A stretch of 49,176 bases of DNA from assembly GCA_902651635.1 (NCBI GenBank), contig CACRSC010000108.1, positions 9,895 through 59,070 of the forward strand, in the 5' to 3' direction. The notes under the pieces were generated by a model. That model was not told where the DNA came from and ran no database searches. It was given only the letters and a program-made list of their open reading frames with translations. Positions 27,981 through 39,100 of the stretch are shown piece after piece (positions within the stretch are counted from its first letter, which is position 1; every line of letters begins with the position of its first letter). The position numbers and the translations under genes were made by a program. The DNA is from Mastigamoeba balamuthi. Its lineage: Eukaryota; Evosea; Mastigamoebida; Mastigamoebidae.

Positions 27981-28589
27981 CGATGCTAGACGAGAGAACA
28001 CGGCATCCTCGGAGCCGACATCGCAATGCTGAGTCACACTCACCCATACCCACATATTCGAGTAAAGCTGACACCATTCATCGCCAGTCTCCACCATTCT
28101 CTCCTAATCTCCTAATTCAATTTGTCGTAGATCAATCGAGGAAGACCTGAGATGAAATTAGTGTTGCACCGTAGGGCGGACACAAACCTACTTTACTCCA
28201 ACCGCTGCGGGCAGTTAGCTGGGCGCCATACGGGAAAAAGGCATTCGAGTGTGGTCGGGTCCGCTCTGCGGGGCTTCATAAGGTCCCCACCAGTGCGGCC
28301 GAGAGGATAGCTGCTCCGGGTTGCCAGAAGGCTGGCGTGCCTGTCACCACCCTCTTGAAGATCAACGAGATGAGTGGCTCATAGGAAGTTCAGCCCGCAT
28401 CGCTACTTGTCCGGTCATTTTCGGGGAATGGCACCACGGCATCTGCTCCACCATTACAACCTCTGATTACTCATTCACTATTTCTGCAGCACCGGCACGG
28501 TGAACAGAAGCCCACTCAGCCATACATCCCGGGTATAATAATCTCTGTTAAACACCACGAGCATCAATACAACGCACAATACAGCACCG
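27981..28589. other. Intergenic region upstream of CoA-transferase copy 5
   Basis: 609 bp with no ORF of note. It lacks the GGGAGTCACCACCCGTT and ACAGTCACTGACC blocks that precede copies 2-4. A TATA-like GGGTATAATAATC lies at 28531-28543, about 50 bp before the ATG, and may be the core promoter of copy 5. Confidence 0.45.
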
Positions 28590-30837
28590 ATGGGCATCAG
28601 GAACAAGCGCACCAAGCCTGCAGTTGTCAGCGCCTCCGAGGCCGTCGCGCACGTCAGCGACGGCGACGTGGTGACGTGCGAGGGCTTCATGGGGTCCGCG
28701 TTCCCCGAGGAGCTGGCCCTCGCGCTCAGGGAGCGCTTCGTGGCCACGGGGCACCCGAGGGACCTCACGCTGTTCTACGCCGCCTTCCAGGGCGACAGCA
28801 GCAAGGGGCAGGGGCTCGACCACTTTGCCCAGGACGGCATGCTCAAGCGCGTCATCGGGGGCCACTGGGGGGTCAGCTCCAAGCTCGTGACGCTCGCACT
28901 CGCCAATAAGGTCGAGGCCTACAACCTCCCAATGGTGCGTGGTCCCGGCTGCGATCTTTTCGGCCTGTGTTCTGCTGATGCGTTTTTTGTATGGAGTTAG
29001 TGGAGTTTTCAATTTGTATGGCTGTTTTCCCCCTATCCACTATCGATGTGTCTGAACGACCGCTGGATTATACTGCCATTCCTCCGGACTATGCACGCAC
29101 CCGTGGAAGTACTGCAATGTAGCCACGCGGCGAGGGTGGCAAGATGTCTGACAAACGCCGGGACGTACTTGGCGGTTGGCGTTTGTTTTTTCAGTTCTCC
29201 GAGTATTCCCAACTCCCGAGGAGGAATACTGAGACTTGTCTGATAACAGGGGGTGATCTCGCACATGTTCCGAGACATGGCGGCCCGCAAGCCGAGGACC
29301 TACACGCACGTGGGCCTGGGCACCTTCGTGGACCCGCGTATCGATGGTGGCAAGCTCAACGAGGCCGCCAAGGAGGACCTCGTCGGCGTCATCGAGGTCG
29401 ACGGCCGCGAGTACCTCTCCTACAAGGTGCGCCCGCAGCCCAACCGGCAGGGAATACAGTGACGTCATCCACAGGGCCCACGAAATACCCCAACCATTCT
29501 CCGCACTCACATACGAGGCACAGCGACCATGGCGGTCGCCAGCCACACCAACACCGACCACTGTTGACTCGGCCCTGGCTGCCGGGAACACCCAAGGCAC
29601 ACAACCAGGGATGAACTGATGAATGAGTCCACTGCACAGCACCCCCAGAGGATCGACGTGGCGCTGATGCGCGGCACCTCGGCGGACACGCGCGGGAACG
29701 TCACCGTGGAGCGCGAGGCCCTGACGATCGAGATGACGGCCATGGCCACGGCAGCGCACAACAGCGGGGGCATCGTGATCGTGCAGGTCGAGCGCGTGGT
29801 CGAGGCCGGCACGCTCAACCCGCGCGACGTGAAGATCCCGGGCATCCTCGTCGACTACATCGTCGTGTGCTCCAAGCCCGAGTACCACATGCAGACGCTC
29901 GGAGTGCAGTTCAGCCCCGAGTACGCCTGCCACTGCCGTGCCGAGTGCAAGGTACAATCAATTCCCACAAATGATGACGCGACGCCGGCACAATCTTTCA
30001 GTAGAATTATCCAGAAATCAGTTGATTCTGCATCTCTTATAGTCTGATCACTGTTCTGACCGCGTGCTGCAGGCAGCACAGCCGATGCCTCTGGACGAGC
30101 GTAAGGTCATTGCTCGCCGTGCTGCGTTCACTCTGCGTCCCGACGCGGTAGTGAACCTGGGCTTCGGCATCCCCGAGGGCGTCGCGTGCGTGGCCGACGA
30201 GGAGGGCGTCGCGTCGTCGATGACGCTGACCACAGAGGCGGGCCCCATCGGCGGCGTTCCCGCAGTGGGCCTGGACTTCGGGTGCTCGAGCAACATGGAG
30301 TGCCTGCTCGACATGCCCGCCCAGTTTGACCTCTACCACGGCGGCGCCCTCGACCTCACCATCCTGGGCCTGGCCCAGGTCGACCAGCACGGCAACCTCA
30401 ACGTCAGCAAGTTCGGCACGCGCATCGCTGGCGCCGGGGGGTTCATCGACATCAGCCAGAACGCCCGCAACATCGTCTTCGTGGGCACGTTCACTGCCGG
30501 GAAGCTCAAGGTCCACGTGGGCGACGGCAGGATGGTCATCGAGCATGAGGGTGCCTCCAAAAAGTTCGTGAAGGAGGTGGAGCACATCACGTTCAGCGCA
30601 CGCGTGTCGCTGGAGAGCGGGCAGAACGTGCTGTACGTGACGGAGAGGTGTGTGTTCAGGCTGGTGGCCGAGGGCCTCGAGCTGATCGAGGTGGCGCCTG
30701 GCATCGACGTGGAGCGCGACGTTGTGGCCCACATGGAGTTCAGGCCCGTCATGCACAGGACGCCTGCACTGATGGACCCGCGCATCTTCCGCGAGGGCCT
30801 CATGAACCTCAAGGACGACATCGACAATGTTAACTGA
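28590..30837 (+). CDS. pct: Acyl-CoA:acetate/propionate CoA-transferase, copy 5 (outer subtype)
   Basis: Exons 28590-28934, 29250-29426, 29640-29951 and 30073-30837 give 532 residues. It matches copy 1 at subtype positions: [37 protein letters not shown] and [10 protein letters not shown]. The catalytic Glu is in SSNMECLLD. The C-terminus is shorter than in copies 1-4: it ends DDIDNVN, lacking the PPTEVPN tail. Exon 4 also has unique residues early on ([15 protein letters not shown], with Phe replacing Ile in the GIGIP loop of the other copies), which may affect the beta-half nucleotide loop. The upstream region differs from that of copies 2-4. Confidence 0.95.
29198..29249 (+). repeat. Hairpin element at the 3' end of CoA-transferase intron 1 (copy 5; also copies 2 and 4)
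   Basis: AGTATTCC at 29202-29209 faces its exact reverse complement GGAATACT at 29223-29230. Related sequence lies at 19669-19720 (copy 2) and 26331-26384 (copy 4) in intron 1. It also lies far outside the introns, at 18811-18844 and 25471-25503, upstream of copies 2 and 4. So one element occupies two different gene contexts. Confidence 0.6.
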
Positions 30838-32598
30838 GCGACCAAATGATCGGAGGCGAGGCTGGCACAGGATGATGATCTGCATTCCTCGTCTACTCCA
30901 ATGACAGGCAGTCTCCTAGAGGCATGCACAAGAATAAGACTACCTCCTATTGGCGAATTCTCACACATTCGGGCTTGGGGCAATGTTGGGGTAGGTTCGT
31001 GGATCTCGCTCCCGCCGAAGCCAAAAAAGATTCACAAAATACTGCATTCCTTGCAGAGACAGGTGACCTCGTTGTGGGGGGATTGTGGCAGACATCACAG
31101 TCCACACGAGGGATCGGCATCTGACACACATTGGCCGTACCATTCCACCCAAATGGGGCCGTTAAAACAGTCGGTCCGGTGGCAACGGTCGGTACGAAAC
31201 TCGTTCCCCCCCTCACCCCAACCACAAAGACACGGGCGCGAACTCGTTCCCTTCGTTGCCATTTTCAAATACATGAGTGTCTGCATAGCAGAAAGGCGGT
31301 GCAGGATTGACACCGGCGCGAAGGTCACGACTCACGGCGGTCAGATCGGCGGACGAGCTTGCGGGCGATGGCGAGGACGTCCTGCTCTCGGAGGGCTGAC
31401 TCTGGGCCACTTTGGCCACGGGCACGAGTTTTGCACCGGAAAAGCGTGACTTTCGTGCCTGGCGGCCAAGTTTTCGGTTTCTCTGACTCCCTCATCCTCT
31501 GAATCGCGCAAACGTGTGCCACACATGCCCATGCTTATCAATATGACCGTGGAGCTGTCAGTGAACCTCAGACGTCGTGGCAAACCGCTATTTGCGGAAA
31601 AATTCTATTCTTGGAACGAAGGGCACTAACCTCGTGCCCACCAACAATGCCCCAAGCCCGCTACGACTACCGGTCTTACCGGGGCACAATGGATGTGGAA
31701 TGGAAACCACAAATTGGACGTCAAGCAGTAAGAGTAAGAGACTGTACCTCATTGGCTGATCAATGGCAGAGGCATACGAGCAGTGCATACAGTACATGCA
31801 AAGCCAGTTGCGAAACAGAGTAAAAACAGCGAGCATTTCTCTTCCATGGTCTGCATCTTTATGGTGCAATATCGAGCAGAATTACCCGAATTTGCTCGAG
31901 TGAGAACTCAGTTCTGAATCAGATAGGTGCGCTCGTTTCACCCTGTTTTCACAGGTGAGTTGGAATAAAAAGTCCGAGTAATGAAATTCAAATCTAGGAG
32001 ATGAAATCCGTGAAAGTGGGGCACTCCTCACCTCCTCACCGCACAAATTCGTGAGCTAGATTTATCGGAGGAGGGGTGTCTCGTCGCTGCTTCAATTGCA
32101 TTTTTTAGATATCCTTCTCCGTGAGAAGCTGCTGGTTTTATCGGCTTTTGTTTTCCTTATTTGCCGAAGTTCAGACCGGAAGTACGGGGAGGAACCAGAG
32201 GCGAGCACCAAGAAAAACTTGGTCCTGCAAGCGGTCGTGAGAAGTTGCTGGATCTTCGGGGCGAGAGGCCAGACGTGCGCCTCTGATGTGCCCCGTTGGT
32301 TTATTTCCGCATTTCCTTTCTGGAAGCTGTTGTTTCCCCGCCTAACGCCTCGCACAGCATAACCGAATAGAGCGATTATTACTGCAGGTTTAGTTGAGAT
32401 CCCGCGTGTTTTGTCCAGCCGTGATGCACAAGGGGAATCGGTCAAGACAGGATTCAGTCCCGACAGAATTTGTGTCGGAGTATTTAGCGATCCCTCGGGC
32501 ATTCAACACTCAAGCTCCATGAACGACAACCTTCGCTCGTGCGCCCACAGCAAAGCCCTGCACCGTATGCACACGCGGCGCAACTGCTGACTATGTGA
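30838..32598. other. 1.8-kb intergenic region between the CoA-transferase array and the AEC transporter
   Basis: No gene I can support. Bases 31290-31450 are GC-richer, with short open frames on both strands, none resembling a family. A small plus-strand ORF near 31526-31630 (starting MPMLINMTVELSV, ending with a stop) looks protein-like in composition but stands alone. Bases 31830-32598 are AT-rich and must contain the transporter promoter. Confidence 0.45.
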
Positions 32599-34045
32599 AT
32601 GCACCCACCCGCAATTAGGATAATCCAGACATTCCTGGGGGTGTTCTCGATGGTTGCCCTGGGCCAGCTCATGCGCCGCCTGCTGCTCAAGCGCCCCGAG
32701 GACATGCAGCTCATCCTCTACAGCCGTTTCTACGTCTGGGCCACCATCCCTTGCTCCACCTTCCTGTACTGCTCTGAAACTTGTGGCATCATCGTTTTTG
32801 AGTTAAACCGTTTTCTGCGGCTTGCGCACATGCAGGGCGCTGTCGAGCCTCCGCAGCATGCCCACAGAGGCGTGGTACCTCATGGCGTGCTGCGCAGGAT
32901 ACGAGATCGTCGTGATGGGCGTCACGATGTGCGTCTACGCGTTCGTCTCGGACGACTCGCTGCGCGCGAGCTGCGTGGTCTCGACGACGGCGCTCTCGAC
33001 GGGCCTCTACCTCTCGCTCGTCGACATGCTCTCGGGCCCGCGCGCGGTGGCCACTCTGCTGCTGTTCGACATCCCCAACAATGTCTCGGTGTTCACGCTG
33101 ACCCCGTACATCATGCGCTGGGCCATCCGTCCCAGCTGGGGCTCCTGCTTCCGGCGCCGACTGCACGCCGGACGCAGGGAGGCCACGCTCGAGTCGCAGA
33201 GCGACCGCAGCAGCGTCCCACAGGCGACAGGAGACAACGCACAGCCTGAGGCCCTGGCAGTTACTTCGGGCGCGGAGCTCCCGGACCCCGTGGAGGTCGC
33301 GTGCAACGACCCGGCGGGGATGATCGAGGCGGTGGTCGTCTGCAAACCGGCGGGCATCGAGGTCGTCTCGGTGGTCTCGACGGACGACGGCGACAAGAAC
33401 TGCATCGAGCTGCGGCCCTACACTACTCCTGAGCCCTGCAGCGACGAAGAGAGGAACGGCCAGGCACCGCGGAAGACCCAAGCAGCGTGCAAGAATGACA
33501 GCGATAGTGACAGCGAGAGCGAGAAGCGGCGACTGCCGCTGAGGCTCAGAGTGGCCAGGGCCATGTGGAGCCCCGACGGAAAGCGGATCCTCTTCAACCT
33601 GCCCATCTGGGCGCTGGTGCTGGGGCTCGTGCTGGGGCTGACCAACGTGCACCTGCCCGAGATGCTGCTGAGCATCCTGCGCATCCCCAAGAACGCCAAC
33701 GCGCCGATGGCTTACACGATGCTGGGCCTGATGCTCGACCTCAACCCGCAGACGGTCAAGAAGCTGTGGCCCTACGTCCTCACGACAGTCGCCATCCGCA
33801 ACGTTGCCGGCATCACCACGGGCGTCGTCCTACGCGTGCTGCTGGGGCCCTCGCTGTCGGCGTACGGCCGCATGGTCGTCCTCTTCTCGTTCTCCATGTC
33901 GCTGGCGAGCCCCGTGCAGGTCATGGGCCAGGAGGTCGGCGCCAACGTGCCCATGCTGGCTCTCACGTCGACCATCTCGGGACTCATCAGCTTCATTGTT
34001 CTGGCTGTCATGTTCGCTATAGACGGGGTCCCACCTGCGGCTTAG
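32599..34045 (+). CDS. Auxin efflux carrier (AEC) family membrane transporter
   Basis: Two exons, 32599-32765 and 32836-34045 (phase-2, 70-nt intron), give 458 residues. The AEC/PIN/PILS family moves organic anions such as auxin or carboxylates across membranes. The N half holds about four membrane spans (residues about 5-150, including FDIPNNVSVFTLTPYIM). A long hydrophilic loop follows (about 160-290), acidic and serine-rich with DSDSDSESEKRR. The C half has five spans starting at IWALVLGLVLGLTNVHLPEM, with AYTMLGLMLDLNPQ, and ends VLAVMFAIDGVPPAA. The split by a long central loop is the canonical plant-PIN arrangement, but substrate cannot be inferred. The start is the first ATG before the first span; an upstream non-coding exon is possible. 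Confidence 0.83.
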
Positions 34046-34443
34046 TCGATCATTAACACTCAGTCTACATCGAACATTATCAATCATCTCTTATGAATGA
34101 AACGCCATCGCCGGAGACGATTCAACACAGGGATGCCAATTGCGAATTCGTTCACAAGGCGTGCGTGTTGGCCTTGAGAGTGACGCGTAAGAGTGTGTAG
34201 AGGCTGGCGAGTTCGGGCCCTGCTTGAGGCCGCATTAGGTGAAGCAACCAGGCGCTGCTGACTGTAGCCGACCTACTCCTGGTCGAACGGTCTGCAGCAA
34301 TCAAGGACATAGCTCATTTTGCGTGACATGTCTTCTTTGTTCACCCGCTCAGGGCCGACTGCACTGGGCCAAGCTGGTGACGGCACTGCAGAGCCCATCG
34401 GAGAGCAGCAAAGCAAGCGCGGAGGACAGCCCCTGTGCACACT
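34046..34443. other. Convergent 3' intergenic region
   Basis: The AEC gene and the Kelch gene converge here. About 400 bp, with no ORF or repeat I can support; it presumably holds both polyadenylation signals, although no AATAAA is visible. Confidence 0.5.
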
Positions 34444-35649
34444 TCAGCAGAACGTGCGGAGTGCAACGGTCTTCTTCTGGACCGCCTGGCGCGGCATCGG
34501 GAGGTCCGGCACGAAGTACCACTTGTCGGCCGCGGGCAGGTAGACCTCGGCCGTCTGTCGCCCCTCGCTGCTGTCTGCGCAGTTCCCGCCGACGGCCACG
34601 AGGCACTGCCTGCCCTCGAGGCAGACGAGCCCGCACCTGTCGCGCCCCTCGTTGAGCGGCGCCGCCTCCTGCCACGCGCTGGGCATGCGCACGTCTAGCC
34701 TCTGGCACCGCGCTGTCCCCTGGACGCGCTCGGTGGTGTCGCCCTCCCAGGGATGGAAGTAGCGGCCTGTGGGCCCGTTGTCGCGCGGGTTGTCGTCGCG
34801 CCATTCGCAACCCAGCTTGTGACCGCCGGCTGAGTAGAGGCAGTCGCCGCAGGCCGCCATGCTGGCGCCGCAGGAGCGGACTTCGCGGAAGCCCGGGGCG
34901 TCGGCGTCGCTCCAGCGGCCCTCGCGCGGGTCGAAGCGCGAGAGGCAGAGCTCGTAGTCGGCGTACTCGTATCCGCAGACGAGCGCCCAGAGCGAGCCGC
35001 CCAGCGAGCACGCGGCGTCGACGTACGCGGGGCACTCGGGGCCCTCGCGCGTCGTCCAGCGCGAGCCGTCGTCGGCGAGCACGCTCTGGACGGCGCAGCG
35101 GCAGTGGTGCCCGCAGTTGCGGAAGCCCCCGAGCACGTGGACCTGCCCGGCGTGGGCGACGGCCGTGTGGTCCGTGCAGTCGAGCGAGGGCACCGGGCAG
35201 TGCTCCCACAGCCCGCGGGCCACGTCGTAGACCCTCGTCACCGCGGGGAACGCCCACATTATGCCGCCGTCCTGCGAGCCTCCGCAGACGAGCACGCGGC
35301 CGCGGCCCCACTGCGCAGCCGCTGTGCCCACCATCCGAGTGGCGCCCGTGTCGAGCCCGGGGCCCGTGCGCCACTGCCAGCTGGCCGGGGCGGTCCCCGA
35401 GGTGCGCGCCGAGACGGGGCACACGGCCGCGGGGTCGACGACGACGAGGGACTCGGAGGCGAACTCGCAGAGGTCGCGGAAGAGCGGACCCGAGAGCATG
35501 GCCAGCGGGCTGCGCTCGCCCAGCCGCTCGTGGGCGCCCTGCAGCAGCACCGACGCCTGCCCGCAGCACAGCTCCGGGGGCGGACCCTCGGCTACAGCGC
35601 TGCCGTCGCGGGGACCGAGGGTGTGGGTCTGCTGCGGCTCTCCCACCAT
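34444..35649 (-). CDS. Kelch-repeat beta-propeller protein
   Basis: A single-exon ORF of 401 residues. After a 60-residue lead (with MLSGPLFRDLCEFA), it shows a series of Kelch-like blades: GRVLVCGGSQDGG...YDVARGLWEHCP (about 115-150), GQVHVLGGFRNCGHHC, a third with SLWALVCGYEYADYELC...FDPREGRWSD, DCLYSAGGHKLGC, and CLVAVGGNCADSS...VYLPAADKWYFVPDLP at the C-terminus. Each has the double-glycine and Tyr/Trp spacing of Kelch repeats, giving about six blades. Such proteins are protein-interaction scaffolds, often substrate adaptors; there is no clear BTB or F-box here, although the lead could be a degenerate F-box. Many cysteines are present. No signal peptide or membrane span. Partner unknown. 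Confidence 0.78.
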   Translation of the reverse strand: MVGEPQQTHTLGPRDGSAVAEGPPPELCCGQASVLLQGAHERLGERSPLAMLSGPLFRDLCEFASESLVVVDPAAVCPVSARTSGTAPASWQWRTGPGLDTGATRMVGTAAAQWGRGRVLVCGGSQDGGIMWAFPAVTRVYDVARGLWEHCPVPSLDCTDHTAVAHAGQVHVLGGFRNCGHHCRCAVQSVLADDGSRWTTREGPECPAYVDAACSLGGSLWALVCGYEYADYELCLSRFDPREGRWSDADAPGFREVRSCGASMAACGDCLYSAGGHKLGCEWRDDNPRDNGPTGRYFHPWEGDTTERVQGTARCQRLDVRMPSAWQEAAPLNEGRDRCGLVCLEGRQCLVAVGGNCADSSEGRQTAEVYLPAADKWYFVPDLPMPRQAVQKKTVALRTFC

Positions 35650-36162
35650 CGCGATTCAGTTTACTATTTGTTATCCAAGTGCCCAAACTCGCATCTCCCC
35701 AACTCCCGATTTTTCCCCCAGGGGAGATTCGTATGACATCACGCCGTTGGCGGTGACGTCGGACAGCACTCGCGGACGCTTGTCCTTTGCGCGAAACCGA
35801 CCGGTATGTCCACCAGTGGCGCCTGCGTCGCACCGAGGCCTGCCGGACGAGTTAAAGCGGCGGCCTTGGCGAGTCTCTGAGATATTCCTGATTTTCGGCC
35901 TTCCCTACTGCACGACGGGCGACCCTTGGGAACGGGAGGGACACAGAGCGACTCAGCGACTGGGCTGTTCTCGCTCTTTTCTCGTTCGAAAAGTGCCGTC
36001 TTCGCGGTCTTTTCCCCGTTATCGGCTCACTCGTGCAGCTGCCGCAGTGGCGACCCCCACCCGCTCAGTGCGCTGCTTCCCCTCGGCCCTGCGTGTGCCC
36101 CCCTCTCTCTGCGCCCGGCGTTGCTTCGTATCGCGTCGCTCTGCCCAGTGTGATGCTGCCTG
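35650..36162. promoter_or_regulatory. Divergent intergenic region between Kelch and APC permease genes
   Basis: 513 bp between two opposite start codons, so it must hold both promoters. It contains CCCAACTCCCGATTTTT-like sequence near 35697, which echoes other non-coding DNA in the window. A TC-rich stretch runs at 35960-36125. No additional gene. Confidence 0.5.
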
Positions 36163-39100
36163 ATGGAGGCCACAGCACCCAGCGTCCCGGTGTTCGCGAA
36201 CCCTCTGGTCCCTGTAGCCGCTGCCCGAGGCCCAGAGCCTGAGGGCCTGACGGCGCAGACGACGTGCACGCAGGCCGTCGTCGCCGTGGCGGCGGCGCAG
36301 AACTGGGAGGGCCCCGAGGGCTCGGAGACGGACGAGTCGCCGTTCCTGAGCCTCGACAGGCGCAGCGGCGAGCGGCGCAGCGGCAGCGACAGCCACCGCT
36401 ACCACGCGGTCTCGGCAGAGGACCCCCACGCCGTGGCCCAGCCCACCCCCGAGTTCATCGACATGTCCACCCCAGAGAAGTGCAACCCAGCAACACACGC
36501 ACCAGCTCCCGTTGCCCCCCCCCCCTGCTGTGACCTCCGACTCGGCAGCACAGACACCAGCCAGCACCCTACATAACGCTTTTATTCTTAATTCCAACAG
36601 CACACGCCCTTTGCTCTGACCCACGCCAGGGGCTGAGCTTTCTGTTGCCGGGCTCACCGGACATCACTTCCGCCTCGACATCACACTTTTTATGTTAACA
36701 ACAACCCTCCAACTCCCGAGTTTCCACACGCGATGCCCGAAGTGTTGTCAGATGGGTGAATTGAGTGTTACACAGTTATTCAGATGCTTAGGGCAGTGCC
36801 CTCTGCCCCACGTGCAGAAACTGACGGGACCAGACCGCAGGATGAGCATGTGGCTGGACTACCTGGACCAGCGGAGGGCGAGGCGGGTGCAGGCCAAGCA
36901 CAGGCCGCGCAGGACGCCCTCCATGTCCGAGGCCGAGGGCTACAACCCCAGCACTGAGCTGCAGGTCTACCACGGGGCCCCCGCTGCGGACCGCGCGCTC
37001 TCGGCCCCCCCGAGGCCTGGGCCCTGCGCCTCCCTGGCCTCTGCACTGTCCTCCGCCCGCGACCGGCTCCTCTGGTGGCTGCCCTGCGGCGACGAGAAGC
37101 TGGGACAGCTCCAGTCCACAGGTACCTGTCCTTTCCGAGCAATTTCTCGGAATCCAGTTCCCACTGTGCCCTGTTCCCGCTGACGCGCTCGCAGCCGTCG
37201 CGTGCAACGGGATGCTGGGCTCCGTCATGTTCGCCGCGGGCCCGTGCGCTGCGGCCTGCGGAGCCCTGTCGCCCCTGGCGCTGGCGGCCGCGTGGCTGCT
37301 GGCGCTGCTGTACCGCCGCGTCCTCTGCGAGTGCTCTCTGGCCCTGCCCTTCAACTGCGGCCCCTACAGCGCCCTCCTCAACTCCGCCTCCAAGCGTGCG
37401 CCCCCGGCGGTCCCTCCCCGGCCCCCGCAGCTGACCCGCCGCCCGCGACAGCCGCCGCTGCTTTCGCTGCAGCGCTGCTGGCCGCGTCGTACGTCGCCAC
37501 CGCGGCGCTCTCTGCCGCCACTGCCGCGCGCTACGCAGCGCCCGCGGGGCCCTACTGGCTGCCCCTGGCCGCGCTGGCAGCCGCCGCCCTGCTCGTGTGC
37601 CTCGGGGTCCGCGACTCGTCGTGGCTCTCGCTGCCCGTCTGTGCGCTCCACGTCGCCTGCGTCGCCGCCCTCGTCGCGCTCTGCGCCGCCCGCGTCGTCG
37701 CGCGCGGGGGCGCAGCGGCGCTCGTCGACGGCGCGCGCGCGGCGGCCGCCAGCGGCAGCAGCGCCGGGGTGGACGCGTGGGTGGGGTTCGGCGTGGCCGC
37801 GCTGGGCGCCGTGGGGCTCGACGCGCCCGCGGGCCACGCGGAGCGCCTGGGCCCCGGGGTCCTCCCCCGCTGCCTGCGCAACGCCTGGGCCCTCGGGGCG
37901 CTGCAGGGGGTCGCCGTCCAGCTGCTGGCCGCGGCCCTCGTCGGGCGCGCCGAGACGCTGCTGCGCCAGCCGGACCTCGTCGCAGCGCTGGCCGAGTCGA
38001 CGGGCCACCGCTGGCTGGCCGCGTGGCTGCGCGCCGACGCCTGCGTCATGTGCTGCGGCGGCGTCGTCGCTGCGTGCGCGAACCCCCCAACGACCGCTGG
38101 CGAGCGACTGACCCGTGCCCCGCGCAGGTACATGGGGGCGCTGAGGCTCGGCGATCGGCTGTGCGCGGACAACGCGCTGCCGCCGCTGCTGGGCGCCAAG
38201 GGCCGGCTGGCGGGCACTGCGCTGTGGCTCCCGGTGGCCGTGTGCGCCCTGGCGTGCACGCTGTACGCAGCGGCCGCGGGGGACACCGCGAGGATGGCAG
38301 GCGTGCTTGCTGTGGCCTTCCTGGCGGTGATGGTGGCCGTCGCCTGCGGCAGCCTCGCGCTCAAGTACACCAGGCCGATGCTGCCGCGCCCGTGCAGGTG
38401 CCACTGGCTCGCCGTGGCCCTGGGCGGGTCGCTGGCGATGCTGGCGCTCGTCGGCAACGCCTACAGACAGCCAGGTGAGAGCAGACGACTGGCCTCAGCC
38501 CCCGCAGCTGACACAGGGGGGCACCCACAGCGGCGCTGCTCTACGTCGGGGTGCTCGTCTGCGGCGTGTTCTCCGTGGCCCTGGCGGTGGCCACGAGGCA
38601 CAGGGTGTTCGGCGCGCTGGTCAACTGGCGGTGCGCAGAGGTGCCGGGGGTCGGCCGGTGGCTCGAGCAGCGGCTCTTCGCCGCGTATCAGTCGCGCCAC
38701 ACATGCGCCTTCGTCGCCAAGGCCGCCACGCTCTCGGAGCTGCGCAAGGCCTGCTCCTACGTGTGCGCCTGCAGCGACCGCTGGGGGAGTGCCCGCCCCG
38801 CCTCACGCGTCCGCTGCCGCCTGCAGGTACCGCAACGAGTTCCCGCGGACGCTGGTCGTCGTCTTCGTCTACAGTCCCGGCAGCGCTCCGCCAGAGCACA
38901 TGAGGGCGACGCTGCGGGTCGTCGACGAGATGTACCCCTGCATGGACGTCAAGATGCTCTGCGTACGCGGCGAGGTCTCTCCGCTGACCGTCGGTGAGCG
39001 TTCCGTTCCGTTCCGTTCCGTTTCTTTCCGTCATGTGTGTGCGGACTGAGCGGACTCACTGGTGACGCCATTCCCGCGGGGCACAGACGTCCTGGCTCGG

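Noticed and set aside
15507-30837. CRISPR-like or satellite interpretation of the five regular repeats
   Set aside because: Units are 2.7-3.7 kb whole genes with introns and catalytic motifs, not short repeats with spacers.
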